A stretch of DNA of 64,000 bases from Flavobacterium geliluteum (GTDB lineage: Bacteria; Bacteroidota; Bacteroidia; Flavobacteriales; Flavobacteriaceae), in the NCBI RefSeq assembly GCF_017948595.1, contig NZ_JAGFBV010000026.1, positions 1-64,000 of the forward strand, given 5' to 3'. This document shows, piece by piece, positions 52,746-62,526 of the stretch; position 1 is the first letter of the stretch, and each line of letters begins with the position of its first letter. The notes below the pieces were generated by a model. That model was not told the DNA's origin. It saw nothing but the letters and a program-made list of their open reading frames with translations, and ran no database searches. Made by a program: the position numbers and the translations under genes.

Positions 52746-52785
52746 CAAAAAAAAATAAAAAAAACAAAGTCACTAACTCATTCAA

Positions 52786-53871
52786 TTATAATAAAATTGC
52801 GTACTCAAAAGCAGCATGTCCTCTTTCGCCTGCTTGGTTTGTCATTGCGAGGAATTTTACTTTATAGTAATTTCCGGAAGCATCTTTCACTACATAAAAA
52901 CGATCTGTTCTTACACTTGGTAAAGTAGTTGGTCCTCCACCAATTCTCCAGTTAGCACCAATAACTCTTTGATCTGTTGCCGAAACTGTAAAATTAGCCT
53001 CCACTACACTTGCTTTTGTGAAATTTGCATACGTTACTGCTTCTGTTACTAAAACCTGGTAAGCCAAGGTTCCTCCTTTTGAATTTGTAGTAATAAAATC
53101 TGCATAACCATAAGTTACATCACCAGTACCCATATTCAGGTAGTTAGTAAATGTTGTAAAATTCAAATCCCATTTTGTTTTTTGAGGCTCAACAGCAACA
53201 GTAGTTGCAGTTGTCAAACTAAAAAATGTAAAGTTGAAATCTGCATCTTTAGTAATTGTTTTTTCAGTAAAAGTAGTTGCAGCTAAGTCGGCATATTGAA
53301 TTTTGTATCCTGTTCCGTTTCTTAAGATTCTAACTTTTTTCCACCCTCTAGCATCACCATCAACAGCAGCTGAACCAACAGCCGGTTTAGTAGTACCAAT
53401 ACCAAATCCAAGATTTACTAAATATACTTTGTTGTCAGCATCATTAGCAGAAATCTCAGCAATTGCAGTTCCGATTCCAGCACCAGCACCAGCCAAAACT
53501 CCGGTTGGGTTATCAACAAATCCATTAGAAGAAAGAGTTGTACCACCTCCAACAGCTACATTAGCGTCGCTAGTCTGAACCAAAGACATATCAGTAGTTT
53601 CTAATTTTTTTACAGCCATTTTAAGAGATCCGTTGATCACTACTCTAAAGTCAGCTCCAGTTGAGAATCCGAAATCCCATGCAGTTCTGTTTACAGATTT
53701 AGATTCCTCACTGCTTAAATCAAGATAAACCTGATTTGGCTGGTTTGGCCCTCCAACTGATGGTTGTAAAACAGCTCCAACAGAAGGAATTTCAACAGAA
53801 GCTTCATCGTCACTAGAACAAGACGCGAGACTTAGTAAGGCAAATGATAAGATTAAAAATGATTTTTTCAT
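52786..53871 (-). CDS. HmuY family haem-binding lipoprotein
   Basis: 361 residues. A lipobox (LSLASCSSDDEASVE, Cys18 region) makes it an outer-membrane or surface lipoprotein. The HmuY-type domain begins NQVYLDLSSEESKSV, TAWDFGFSTGADFRVVINGS, with repeated beta-strand blocks and ends ERGHAAFEYAILL. In Porphyromonas HmuY captures haem and hands it to its TonB receptor. The gene is 15 bp downstream of the receptor gene, an operon. Twice the size of P. gingivalis HmuY (about 216 aa) owing to extra beta-rich inserts. Confidence 0.88.
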   Translation of the reverse strand: MKKSFLILSFALLSLASCSSDDEASVEIPSVGAVLQPSVGGPNQPNQVYLDLSSEESKSVNRTAWDFGFSTGADFRVVINGSLKMAVKKLETTDMSLVQTSDANVAVGGGTTLSSNGFVDNPTGVLAGAGAGIGTAIAEISANDADNKVYLVNLGFGIGTTKPAVGSAAVDGDARGWKKVRILRNGTGYKIQYADLAATTFTEKTITKDADFNFTFFSLTTATTVAVEPQKTKWDLNFTTFTNYLNMGTGDVTYGYADFITTNSKGGTLAYQVLVTEAVTYANFTKASVVEANFTVSATDQRVIGANWRIGGGPTTLPSVRTDRFYVVKDASGNYYKVKFLAMTNQAGERGHAAFEYAILL

Positions 53872-53886
53872 TGTATTTGATTTATA

Positions 53887-55998
53887 TTAAAGATTAAGGT
53901 TATATGTTAATTTTACAAAATAAGAACGTCCGTAGGCAAGCATTACTTCACTAGAAGTTGCATGTCCTGCAGTTTCACTCGTTCTTGTTTGATTGATATT
54001 TTTTATATCAAATAGATTTCTTGCTCCAATAGTAGCTTCTAATTTATTATTGAAAAAAGTCTTTCTCGCAGAAGCATCAAGCCAATTGCTTGAATCTATT
54101 TCTGAAATAACAAAAGCATTGCTAGTTTCTATAAATTGTTGGGATTTTCCATTGTATTTATAATAGGCGGAGAAAACAGTATTCCATTTTGGAACAGTGT
54201 AAGAAATACTGCTATTCAAATTAAAAGAATACAAAAATTTATCATCTGAAGTAAAAGTCAGATTGTCAATTTTTTGAGATATTCCAACCAAAGAAGCTCC
54301 AAAATTAAAAGTCAAATTGTCTTTTTTAAATAGATGCATTGTTGAAGCATTCCACATTCGATATTTACTAATATTGATGTATTGGTATTCCGGCGATCCG
54401 GTTGCGTCATTGAAACCAACCAATGCCATATCGATTCTGTCATTTACATCCAGAAAACTACCTGTAAGCATGTTCGACATTTGCAATCCTGACGAATAAA
54501 GCGTTAATTTTTTAAGGCTGATTTCGTAAGAGCTGCTTGTTTCAGGAACAAGATTTTCGTTTCCGATAAAAAAGTGACTATCAAAAATTAATTTAGAATA
54601 CAATTCATTAAAAGTCGGTGTTCTAAAAGATTTTCCGGCAGAACCACGAAGCTCAATTCCTTTTTCGAATAAATAACGCAGTCCTAAAGAAGAAGCATAT
54701 TGATCTTTAAATTTTGACTGATCAGAAAAACGAAGTCCGGGTCTAATTGAAAGGCGCTCTGTCGCTTTTATTTCTGAAGCTACGAAAAAGTCATAATTCT
54801 CAAGACGTTTGGTAACCGGAACAAATACATTATTAGCTTCCTGAACCAAAGAGAACCCAAGATTGTTTACAAATTCATAACCAATTTGCATATCGACTTT
54901 ACTGTTCGGAAAGAAATTGCTTAAAGTTCCTGTAGAATACAACACTTCCATAGATTGATCTTCTACTTTAACATTATCTGCCTCCGTTTTAGCAGCCAGA
55001 TAATATCTAAAATTTTCAACATCTCTTGCCTGTTTTTGATGTGAAACAGAAACATTATAGTTAAGTTGAGAGAATATTTTTCCGGTTGTATTTAAGTGAT
55101 GAAAAAATCTATTGGTTAAGTATCTTTTATCAAGTGAATATCTGTACGAACCCAAAGTTGTACTAAAACCAGATTGCACTGTACTGTTATAGAAATCAAC
55201 ATCTTCATCTAAAAATTCAAATTTGTAGAAAAAGCTGAAATCATTTTTTTTGTATGAAATTAAAGCTGTTGTATTTAATTGCTCTTTTGGAAGCCATGTA
55301 TAACCGCGTAAACCGTCATTTTCGCTATAATCTTTTCCTTTTTTAGTACTTAAAAAACCCTGAAAATCATTCCTGTTTGCTCCGATAGAGACAAACCAGT
55401 TTTTATTAATATTATAAGAAACTTTTAAATTCTGGATATGGCGTCCTTTATCAAAAAGAGAATACTCATCGCCAACAGTTTCTTCCTGAGCCGTTGCAGC
55501 AATACTCAATTTGTACTTTGATGACGTTTTTGTAATAATGTTCAAAACACCACTCACGGCATTTGCTCCGTGTGTAACTCCCATTGAGCCTTCTATTATT
55601 TCGATTTGTTCTACATCATTTAAATTTATCTGAGACAAATCGATATTGTTTCCTAAACCGGCCTCATTAACCAATGGTACATTATCTACTAAAATTTTAA
55701 AATATTGCGCATCCAATCCAAACATAGAAACAGTTGATCGCCCATCGTTTCCGCTTGGTCTTACTGTAATATTCAAATACTGATTTAATACATCTGCTAA
55801 ATTCGTAGCTGCTAGATTCTGAATGTCTTTACTCGTTATCAGTCTCACATTAAACACAGACTTTTTTATCGATTGAGGCTTAAACTGACCTGTCACAACA
55901 ACTTCAGAAAGTTTGTTTACAGCCGTAGTGTCTTTCTCCTGCGAGTGAGAAAGTTGTCCAAAAAGAAGCACTGTAAAAAGGGTGATTTTTATTTTCAT
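53887..55998 (-). CDS. TonB-dependent haem receptor (HmuR-like)
   Basis: 703 residues. A signal peptide (LFTVLLFGQLSHSQ), then the TonB box/plug region (VVVTGQFKPQSIKKS, LADVLNQYLNITVRPSG, VEQIEIIEGSMGVTHGANAV), then the 22-strand barrel ending YGRSYFVKLTYNLNL. Next to an HmuY gene, its likely ligand is haem or another iron complex; this is inferred from the pairing. It is divergent from the DUF6607 gene across a shared symmetric promoter region. Confidence 0.9.
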   Translation of the reverse strand: MKIKITLFTVLLFGQLSHSQEKDTTAVNKLSEVVVTGQFKPQSIKKSVFNVRLITSKDIQNLAATNLADVLNQYLNITVRPSGNDGRSTVSMFGLDAQYFKILVDNVPLVNEAGLGNNIDLSQINLNDVEQIEIIEGSMGVTHGANAVSGVLNIITKTSSKYKLSIAATAQEETVGDEYSLFDKGRHIQNLKVSYNINKNWFVSIGANRNDFQGFLSTKKGKDYSENDGLRGYTWLPKEQLNTTALISYKKNDFSFFYKFEFLDEDVDFYNSTVQSGFSTTLGSYRYSLDKRYLTNRFFHHLNTTGKIFSQLNYNVSVSHQKQARDVENFRYYLAAKTEADNVKVEDQSMEVLYSTGTLSNFFPNSKVDMQIGYEFVNNLGFSLVQEANNVFVPVTKRLENYDFFVASEIKATERLSIRPGLRFSDQSKFKDQYASSLGLRYLFEKGIELRGSAGKSFRTPTFNELYSKLIFDSHFFIGNENLVPETSSSYEISLKKLTLYSSGLQMSNMLTGSFLDVNDRIDMALVGFNDATGSPEYQYINISKYRMWNASTMHLFKKDNLTFNFGASLVGISQKIDNLTFTSDDKFLYSFNLNSSISYTVPKWNTVFSAYYKYNGKSQQFIETSNAFVISEIDSSNWLDASARKTFFNNKLEATIGARNLFDIKNINQTRTSETAGHATSSEVMLAYGRSYFVKLTYNLNL

Positions 55999-56024
55999 TA
56001 TTTTTATTCATTCTTAATAACTCG

Positions 56025-56074
56025 GCAAATATATAATTATTTTTATTCAATCTAAATAAAATTTATATATTTGC
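56025..56074. promoter_or_regulatory. Symmetric divergent promoter with central palindrome
   Basis: GCAAATATATAA (56025-56036) and TTATATATTTGC (56063-56074) are exact reverse complements and each holds a TATATTTG -7 box, one per strand. Between them lies a 21-bp inverted repeat, TTTTATT, CAATCTA, AATAAAA (56041-56061), in the -10 to -33 space of both promoters. A candidate site for an iron-responsive repressor of Fur type. Confidence 0.75.
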
Positions 56075-56105
56075 TGAAATTTTTTAAAAGTAAAAGAAAA
56101 GAATT

Positions 56106-57011
56106 ATGATTACAAAAAGTCTCTATTTTTCGGCCGTAATGGCCTTGACATGCAGCATTGGATTTGGTCAGGATGCTAAAAAACAACAAGATATTAAATC
56201 GATTAAGTCGATGTGTGGTTGTTATGAAGTGAAATTTAATTTTGCCGAAACTTTTCAATATCCTAAAGATACCCTTACATACAAACCCTCTCCAACAAAA
56301 CATGAAAGTGGTTTGGAATGGGTAGAATTGGTAGAAGACACTCCAAATAAAATCGTAATGCAGCATTTACTGATTGTGAGCGATGACATGATCATCAAAC
56401 ACTGGAGACAAGATTGGTTATTCGAAAATACCGACTTTTATGCCTTTGATAAAAACACCTCCTGGAAGTATCAAAAACGAGACAAAAAAGACGTAAAAGG
56501 GCAATGGACACAAAAAGTATATCAAGTAGATGATAGCCCAAGATATGAAGGATCTGCCACATGGGTACATGTTGATGGGCAAAATTATTGGACCAATACT
56601 ACAGATGCTCCGCTTCCGCGAAGAGAACATACAAAGCGCAATGATTATAATGTTTTGAAGAGAAGAAATATTCACCAAATTACTGCTACGGGCTGGAACC
56701 ATGAGGAGGACAATGACAAGTTGATCAGAGATAATAGCGGAAAAGATGTTTTGCTTGCGCAAGAAAAAGGAATGGATGTATACACTAAAGTTCCGGATAT
56801 TAAATGTATCGCAGCACAAAACTGGTGGAAAGAGAATACGGTACTTTGGAAAAACGTACGTGACAAATGGCAAACACTCTTTGACAGACATAAAGACTTA
56901 AACCTGGAAGCAAAAGTAGATAAAAAAGCACTTTACTCGCTTTTGTTTGATTTAAAACCAGACACTAAAAAAGCCGATACTGATGCCATTATCGACAAGT
57001 TTGTAAAATAA
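56106..57011 (+). CDS. DUF6607 family protein
   Basis: 301 residues. A signal peptide (YFSAVMALTCSIGFGQDA) precedes a family-type sequence: MCGCYEVKFNFAETFQYP, VMQHLLIVSDDMIIKHWRQD, NYWTNTTDAPLPRREHTKR, and NDYNVLKRRNIHQITATGWN. It is rich in Trp and His, and has a CGC near the N-terminus. Its function is unknown. It is divergent from, and shares a symmetric promoter with, the haem receptor, which suggests a role in iron or haem handling. Confidence 0.8.
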   Translation: MITKSLYFSAVMALTCSIGFGQDAKKQQDIKSIKSMCGCYEVKFNFAETFQYPKDTLTYKPSPTKHESGLEWVELVEDTPNKIVMQHLLIVSDDMIIKHWRQDWLFENTDFYAFDKNTSWKYQKRDKKDVKGQWTQKVYQVDDSPRYEGSATWVHVDGQNYWTNTTDAPLPRREHTKRNDYNVLKRRNIHQITATGWNHEEDNDKLIRDNSGKDVLLAQEKGMDVYTKVPDIKCIAAQNWWKENTVLWKNVRDKWQTLFDRHKDLNLEAKVDKKALYSLLFDLKPDTKKADTDAIIDKFVK

Positions 57012-57031
57012 AAATGTTTGTGTTAGTTGTA

Positions 57032-57067
57032 AAAAGGCCAGTAGTTTTAGAACGACTGGCCTTTTTT
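57032..57067. terminator. Bidirectional terminator
   Basis: AAAAAGGCCAGT pairs with ACTGGCCTTTTT between the convergent DUF6607 and argS genes. Confidence 0.93.
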
Positions 57068-57089
57068 ATATGAGAACAAATTTGCTTTT

Positions 57090-58868
57090 TTACATTCTCT
57101 CCGGAACTTCAATTCCTAATAGTGTAAAAGCAGCTTTAATCACTTCGGCTACTTTTTGAGAAAGCTGTACTCTGAATATTTTTTTGGTCAAATCTACTTC
57201 TCCCAATATGTGTACCGATTGGTAGAACGAGTTGTATTCTTTTACCAAATCATACGTATAATTGGCAAGCAAAGCCGGACTGTGGTTATGCGCCGCATTT
57301 TGAATGACTTCCGGAAAAAGTTCGATTTGTTTTACCAGTTCCTTTTCTTTTTCATGTAGTTCTTGGATATCCGCTTTCGCTGAAAAATCAAAATCGGCTT
57401 TACGAATAATCGATTGAATTCTCGCATACGTATATTGTATAAAAGGTCCCGTATTACCAGCAAAATCAACAGATTCTTCTGGGTTAAACAAAATACGTTT
57501 TTTAGGATCTACTTTTAAGATATAATATTTTAAGGCCCCCAAACCAATTGTTTTGTATAATTTGGCTTTTTCCTCTTCAGAGTAACTATCCAATTTACCT
57601 AAATCTTCAGAAATTTGTTTTGCCGTATCGGTCATATCCTGCATCAAATCATCCGCATCTACGACAGTTCCTTCACGGCTTTTCATTTTTCCGGAAGGCA
57701 AATCTACCATTCCGTAAGATAAATGATAGAGGCTTGAAGCCCAATCAAAACCTAATTTTTTTAGAATCAAAAACAATACTTTGAAATGATAATCCTGTTC
57801 ATTACCGACAGTATATACCATTCCTCCAACATCCGGCATATCTTTTACACGCTGAATCGCAGTACCAATATCTTGTGTCATATACACCGCCGTTCCGTCT
57901 GAACGCAATACGATTTTACGGTCTAAACCTTCGTCTGTAAGGTCTATCCAAACAGAACCATCAGGATCTTTCTCAAAAACACCTTTATCAAGACCTACCT
58001 GAACCACGTCTTTACCTAACAAATAGGTATTGCTTTCGTAGTAATATTTATCAAAATTAACTCCCAAATTAGTATACGTCGTTGCAAAACCATCATAAAC
58101 CCATTGGTTCATCATTTTCCAAAGTGAAATAACTTCTTCATCCCCAGATTCCCATTTTTGAAGCATTTCTTGTGCTTCAATAATAATCGGAGCTTGTTTT
58201 TTTGCCTCTTCCTCTGTTTTGCCCGTCTCCATTAGTTGACTGATTTCGGCTTTGTATGCTTTATCAAACTCAACATAATATTTACCAACTAATTTATCTC
58301 CTTTTAAATTTGAACTTTCCGGTGTTTCGCCGTTTCCAAACTTTTCCCAGGCCAACATCGACTTGCAGATATGAATTCCACGATCGTTGATGATCTGTGT
58401 TTTGTATACTTTTTTACCCGAAGCTTTAATAATTTCAGCAACAGAATATCCTAACAAATTGTTACGAACGTGACCTAGATGCAACGGTTTGTTGGTGTTT
58501 GGAGAAGAATATTCGACCATTATTGCTTTATCATCTGGGTTTGGCGTTACAAATCCAAACGTATTGTTGTCTTTTATTTCATTAAAGAAATTCAAATAAT
58601 AAGTGTCTGCAATTACGATATTCAAGAAACCTGAAACCACGTTAAAACGGGCAACTTCGGCAACATTTTCAACAAGATAATCTCCGATTTTATTTCCTAA
58701 TTCGGCAGGATTACTTTTTATTACTTTCAATAAAGGAAAAATAACCATTGTAATATCGCCTTCAAACTCTTTTCTAGTAGTTTGAAACTCGATTTTATCA
58801 ACAGTTACATCAAATAATGCCTGGATGGCGCTTTGTATAGAGGGTGTAAGAATTTGTGATAATGACAT
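57090..58868 (-). CDS. argS: Arginyl-tRNA synthetase
   Basis: 592 residues. The HIGH motif is HLGH in NTNKPLHLGHVRNNLLG, and the KMSKS position reads GKMKSREGTVVDADDL. The N-terminal additional domain (about 1-100) and C-terminal DALR anticodon-binding domain (ARIQSIIRKADFD onward) are intact. It charges tRNA-Arg. A TATATTTG box lies at 58891-58898 on the minus strand. Confidence 0.97.
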   Translation of the reverse strand: MSLSQILTPSIQSAIQALFDVTVDKIEFQTTRKEFEGDITMVIFPLLKVIKSNPAELGNKIGDYLVENVAEVARFNVVSGFLNIVIADTYYLNFFNEIKDNNTFGFVTPNPDDKAIMVEYSSPNTNKPLHLGHVRNNLLGYSVAEIIKASGKKVYKTQIINDRGIHICKSMLAWEKFGNGETPESSNLKGDKLVGKYYVEFDKAYKAEISQLMETGKTEEEAKKQAPIIIEAQEMLQKWESGDEEVISLWKMMNQWVYDGFATTYTNLGVNFDKYYYESNTYLLGKDVVQVGLDKGVFEKDPDGSVWIDLTDEGLDRKIVLRSDGTAVYMTQDIGTAIQRVKDMPDVGGMVYTVGNEQDYHFKVLFLILKKLGFDWASSLYHLSYGMVDLPSGKMKSREGTVVDADDLMQDMTDTAKQISEDLGKLDSYSEEEKAKLYKTIGLGALKYYILKVDPKKRILFNPEESVDFAGNTGPFIQYTYARIQSIIRKADFDFSAKADIQELHEKEKELVKQIELFPEVIQNAAHNHSPALLANYTYDLVKEYNSFYQSVHILGEVDLTKKIFRVQLSQKVAEVIKAAFTLLGIEVPERM

Positions 58869-58890
58869 GTAAACTTATTTTTAAAGTGAG

Positions 58891-58898
58891 CAAATATA
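58891..58898 (-). promoter_or_regulatory. -7 box of argS (TATATTTG)
   Basis: Minus-strand exact TAnnTTTG match, 22 bp upstream of argS. Confidence 0.65.
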
Positions 58899-59168
58899 CT
58901 GCTTATTCATCAATTAGAGAAAACGAAAAACATATAAAATAAAACAAATCGATCTAAATTTCTCAAAATATCACATCAATACAAGGTGATTTTTATTAAA
59001 AAATCAAAACCTTAAACTGCTCTAAAACAGCCGTTCTGTAAAAAATTACATTTTTTTTCAAAATTTCCTGTAACATATCGGGAATTAAAGAGTCTTAATA
59101 GCAACTTCAGATTTTATTTGAAGAAAAAAATAAGCATCATCAATCAATCAAAATAATCAAATTAAACT

Positions 59169-61580
59169 ATGAAATTAAAATTCTTTCTGTTCGCATTACT
59201 GGGTGTAATGGGAATAGCGCAAGCTCAGAACTCAGGAACAGTTTCCGGAAAAATTACCGAAAAATCAAACAACGCCCCAATCTCTTACGCTACCGTGTCG
59301 ATTAAAGACAACGGAAAAGTAGTATCGGGCGTAAATACAGACGATAATGGTGATTTTATCATTAAAAATTTGGCTTTAAAAAATTATACCATCGAAATTC
59401 AATACATTGGCTTTAGAAAATACATTGGTTCTGTACTTTTAAGTGACAACAAAAAAGAAGCGATTTTTAAAGTAGGGCTGGAAGAAGAAGCGACACAACT
59501 AAAAGGTGTTAACATCATTAGTGAGCGCTCGACTATCGAACAAAAAATTGACCGAAAAGTAATTACTGTTGGAAAAGATTTGACTACCGCAGGAGCTTCG
59601 GCCTCTGATATTATGAACAATATTCCTTCTGTGAATGTTGATCAGGACGGAAAACTTTCGCTTCGCGGAAATTCGAATGTTCGTGTTTTAATTGATGGAA
59701 GACCGACCAATATTGACCCAGCGCAATTGTTGAAGCAAATTCCGTCAACATCTATCAAAAAAATTGAGTTGATCACCAATCCAAGTGCAAAATATAACCC
59801 AGAAGGAATGTCCGGAATCATTAATGTCGTGTTGCATAAAAATGCTAATTCTGGCTTTAACGGAAGTTATAGTGGCGGAATTACTTTTGGAGAAACAGCC
59901 AAATACAATCAATCTTTAGACTTGAACTACAAAACCGGAAAAGTAAATTTCTTTGGAAATGCAGGTCAAAATTTTGGAACATATCACAATAAAGGAGAAA
60001 TATTAAGATTGGATCAGGATATCCAACAAAGACTAGATATTTTGAATGATAACGAATCGTATTTGTATAAAATCGGGATGGATTATTTTATCAACGACAA
60101 CAATACTATTTCGATTTATACCAATCAAAACAAATCGACCGGTATAGGATATGTAGACACCAATATTGATTATTTTAATGGTTCGCAGACCCGAAACCTT
60201 TTTCAGAAATCACAATATGATGGACCAAGTACTAACGGAACTTACAATTTGGCTTACAAACACATATTCAAAGAAGGACATACATTAGACGTTGAAGGAA
60301 ATTATAACGACTCAAAAGAAACTCAAAATGCTTTTTTTGACACCAACACCACCTTGACCAACAATTCGGTGAGCAATAATTTTTATACAGATAATATTAA
60401 AGACGACCAAAAACTAAGTACTTTAAACATTGACTACGTAAATCCGTTAAGCGAAAAATCTACACTTGAAGCCGGAGCTGAGGCAAGATTAACAAGAACA
60501 GAGAATAATTACATCACAGGTAATTCTTCGGTTGCAGTTGAGGATCAGATTTCTAACTATACGTATGATATTGATATTTATTCTGCCTATGTAACTTTTG
60601 GACAAAAATTTAAAAAACTTAGCTATCAAGTGGGAGCTCGTTTTGAGAGTTATAAAGTTGCGGCCAACTTAAATCGCGGCGAAACGAAGTTTGATGATGA
60701 CTATATTACCTTGTATCCGTCTGCTTATTTAACATATAATTTGAACGAAAAAAACATGTTTCAGTTGAGTTATAGCCGTCGTGTAGACCGTCCTAGCTTA
60801 GAGCAAACAAAGCCTATTCGTGAATTTTCGACCCCATTGGTAACTTCTTTTGGAAATCCAGAGTTACGTCCTCAATTTACAAACTCAGTTGAGGTGAATT
60901 ATACCAAAACCCTTGAAAAAGGAAGTTTTACTGCCGGAGTTTTTGTGAGAAGAATTAACGATCAGATTAGCAGAGTACTATATCCTGATGAAAATGACGC
61001 TACAAACGAGAAACAAATCATGACTTTTACAAACAATGATAGCAATACATCGTATGGTTTTGAGGTTTCTGCCAATTATAAAATCACAAAATGGTGGGAT
61101 ATCCAGCCGTCAATTGATTTCTCAAGCATCAATCAAGAAGGAGTAATTTTTGCTTATGATCCGGTAACTCAAACTAGCAGCCCTCTTGAGAGAAGCGTTA
61201 CTACATCGGCATTTAACGCGAGATTAAACTCTAATTTTAAAGCCAATAAACGTTTAAGCTTTTTGTTATTCGGATTCTACAGAGGTCCTGTTAATGAAAT
61301 TCAAAATAACAGAAAAGAGATGTACAAAGTTGACACTGGCGCGAGATACACTTTATTAAACAACAAAATGAATCTAAGCGTACGTTTTAATGATGTTTTC
61401 AATACAATGAGATATGCTTTTGATAGTTTGTATCCTTATCCGCAAACCGGAGAATTTACTTGGGAGAGCCAAACGGTTTATTTTGGTTTAACCTACAATT
61501 TTGGAGGTGCGAAAAGCAAAACTTTGCAACGTAAACAAAGAGATGACAACACTAATAAAGGTGGTGGCGGAATGTTTTAG
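59169..61580 (+). CDS. Outer-membrane beta-barrel receptor with CarboxypepD_reg-like domain
   Basis: 803 residues. A signal peptide (KFFLFALLGVMGIAQAQ) is followed by a CarboxypepD_reg-like domain (GTVSGKITEKSNNAPISYAT, IEIQYIGFRKYIG), a TonB plug (ATQLKGVNIISERSTIEQKI, LSLRGNSNVRVLIDGRPTN), and a large OMP_b-brl_3-type barrel ending VYFGLTYNFGGAKSK. A basic Gly-rich tail (DDNTNKGGGGMF) is exposed at the end. It probably takes up a nutrient or assembles surface material; the ligand is unknown. No SusD partner is adjacent. Confidence 0.88.
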   Translation: MKLKFFLFALLGVMGIAQAQNSGTVSGKITEKSNNAPISYATVSIKDNGKVVSGVNTDDNGDFIIKNLALKNYTIEIQYIGFRKYIGSVLLSDNKKEAIFKVGLEEEATQLKGVNIISERSTIEQKIDRKVITVGKDLTTAGASASDIMNNIPSVNVDQDGKLSLRGNSNVRVLIDGRPTNIDPAQLLKQIPSTSIKKIELITNPSAKYNPEGMSGIINVVLHKNANSGFNGSYSGGITFGETAKYNQSLDLNYKTGKVNFFGNAGQNFGTYHNKGEILRLDQDIQQRLDILNDNESYLYKIGMDYFINDNNTISIYTNQNKSTGIGYVDTNIDYFNGSQTRNLFQKSQYDGPSTNGTYNLAYKHIFKEGHTLDVEGNYNDSKETQNAFFDTNTTLTNNSVSNNFYTDNIKDDQKLSTLNIDYVNPLSEKSTLEAGAEARLTRTENNYITGNSSVAVEDQISNYTYDIDIYSAYVTFGQKFKKLSYQVGARFESYKVAANLNRGETKFDDDYITLYPSAYLTYNLNEKNMFQLSYSRRVDRPSLEQTKPIREFSTPLVTSFGNPELRPQFTNSVEVNYTKTLEKGSFTAGVFVRRINDQISRVLYPDENDATNEKQIMTFTNNDSNTSYGFEVSANYKITKWWDIQPSIDFSSINQEGVIFAYDPVTQTSSPLERSVTTSAFNARLNSNFKANKRLSFLLFGFYRGPVNEIQNNRKEMYKVDTGARYTLLNNKMNLSVRFNDVFNTMRYAFDSLYPYPQTGEFTWESQTVYFGLTYNFGGAKSKTLQRKQRDDNTNKGGGGMF

Positions 61581-61633
61581 TCCCGCTCTTATTAGTAGAT
61601 TTAATATTTTTTAAAATTATTTTTTAGTAGAAG

Positions 61634-61665
61634 AAAAGCTCGGAGTCTGCCAACTCTGAGCTTTT
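61634..61665. terminator. Bidirectional terminator
   Basis: AAAAGCTCGGAGT pairs with ACTCTGAGCTTTT (one mismatch), then a T-run. It ends the receptor gene and cutC. Confidence 0.88.
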
Positions 61666-62340
61666 TTATTTCTGTAAATGTGTCACCAACGCCTTTATTT
61701 CTTGAGGATCCGCAGTTTCGTCATTCCCGGTAATCGCCGAAGAATGATAAAAAGTTGGTTTTAATTTTTCTTTTATTGTCAAAACATTCGCAGAACGCAA
61801 ACCACCGCCCGGCATGATTACAATCCTGTTTTTGCTTAATTTTTGAATTTGTTTTAAAACAGAAATTCCCTCAACCACAGATTTACCCTGCCCGGAAGTT
61901 AAAATCGTCGAAAAACCACAACTGATTACCTCTTCCAGCGATTGCTCTACGTCTTTTACAACATCAAAAGCACGATGAAAAGTACATGGCAACGGACTCG
62001 CCAATTGCACCAATTCCCTATTTCGGGTCGTATTAACAGTACCGTCTGCATTTAAAATTCCGAAAACAAAACCATCCACTTTTAATTTTTTGAATTGTTT
62101 GATGTCTTGTTTCATTTCTACAATCTCGTCATCAGAATACACAAAATCTCCACCTCTTGGTCTTATAATAACATGCATTTTTGTAGCCAACTGTTCTCTT
62201 ACTTTGAGTGCCAAAATATAGTTTGGTGTGGTCCCGCCCAATTTCATGTTTTCGCACAGTTCTATTCTGTCAGCACCATTTTCTTGGGCTGTTAAAGCAG
62301 ATTCAAGATTAAAACAAGCTATTTCGAGTTGATTTTTCAT
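61666..62340 (-). CDS. cutC: CutC family protein
   Basis: 224 residues. LEIACFNLESALTAQENGAD and IELCENMKLGGTTPNY are the CutC signature. RPRGGDFVYSDDEIVEM, TFHRAFDVVKDVEQSLEE and MPGGGLRSANV complete a TIM-barrel fold. CutC was linked to copper tolerance in E. coli, but its enzymatic role is unclear. It is cytosolic. Single gene. Confidence 0.93.
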   Translation of the reverse strand: MKNQLEIACFNLESALTAQENGADRIELCENMKLGGTTPNYILALKVREQLATKMHVIIRPRGGDFVYSDDEIVEMKQDIKQFKKLKVDGFVFGILNADGTVNTTRNRELVQLASPLPCTFHRAFDVVKDVEQSLEEVISCGFSTILTSGQGKSVVEGISVLKQIQKLSKNRIVIMPGGGLRSANVLTIKEKLKPTFYHSSAITGNDETADPQEIKALVTHLQK

Positions 62341-62514
62341 TTAAATTAAAAATATTTATTTACTGTTCTCACATTTCACAAAAGAAATAAAAGCCAAAGA
62401 GGCCCTGTTTTTCTAGATGACAATAATAAAACGCTAAAATATAAATTATCGTTTGTGCTCTCTAAAAATCTCTTAATAAAATGCTAATAAAAATTTCATT
62501 CCTCTTAAAGTTTA

Positions 62515-62522
62515 TATTTTTG
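62515..62522 (+). promoter_or_regulatory. -7 box (TATTTTTG), near-leaderless
   Basis: TAnnTTTG ends 4 bp before the ATG at 62527, matching the spacing at 42168-42180. Confidence 0.7.
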
Positions 62523-62526
62523 CCTA

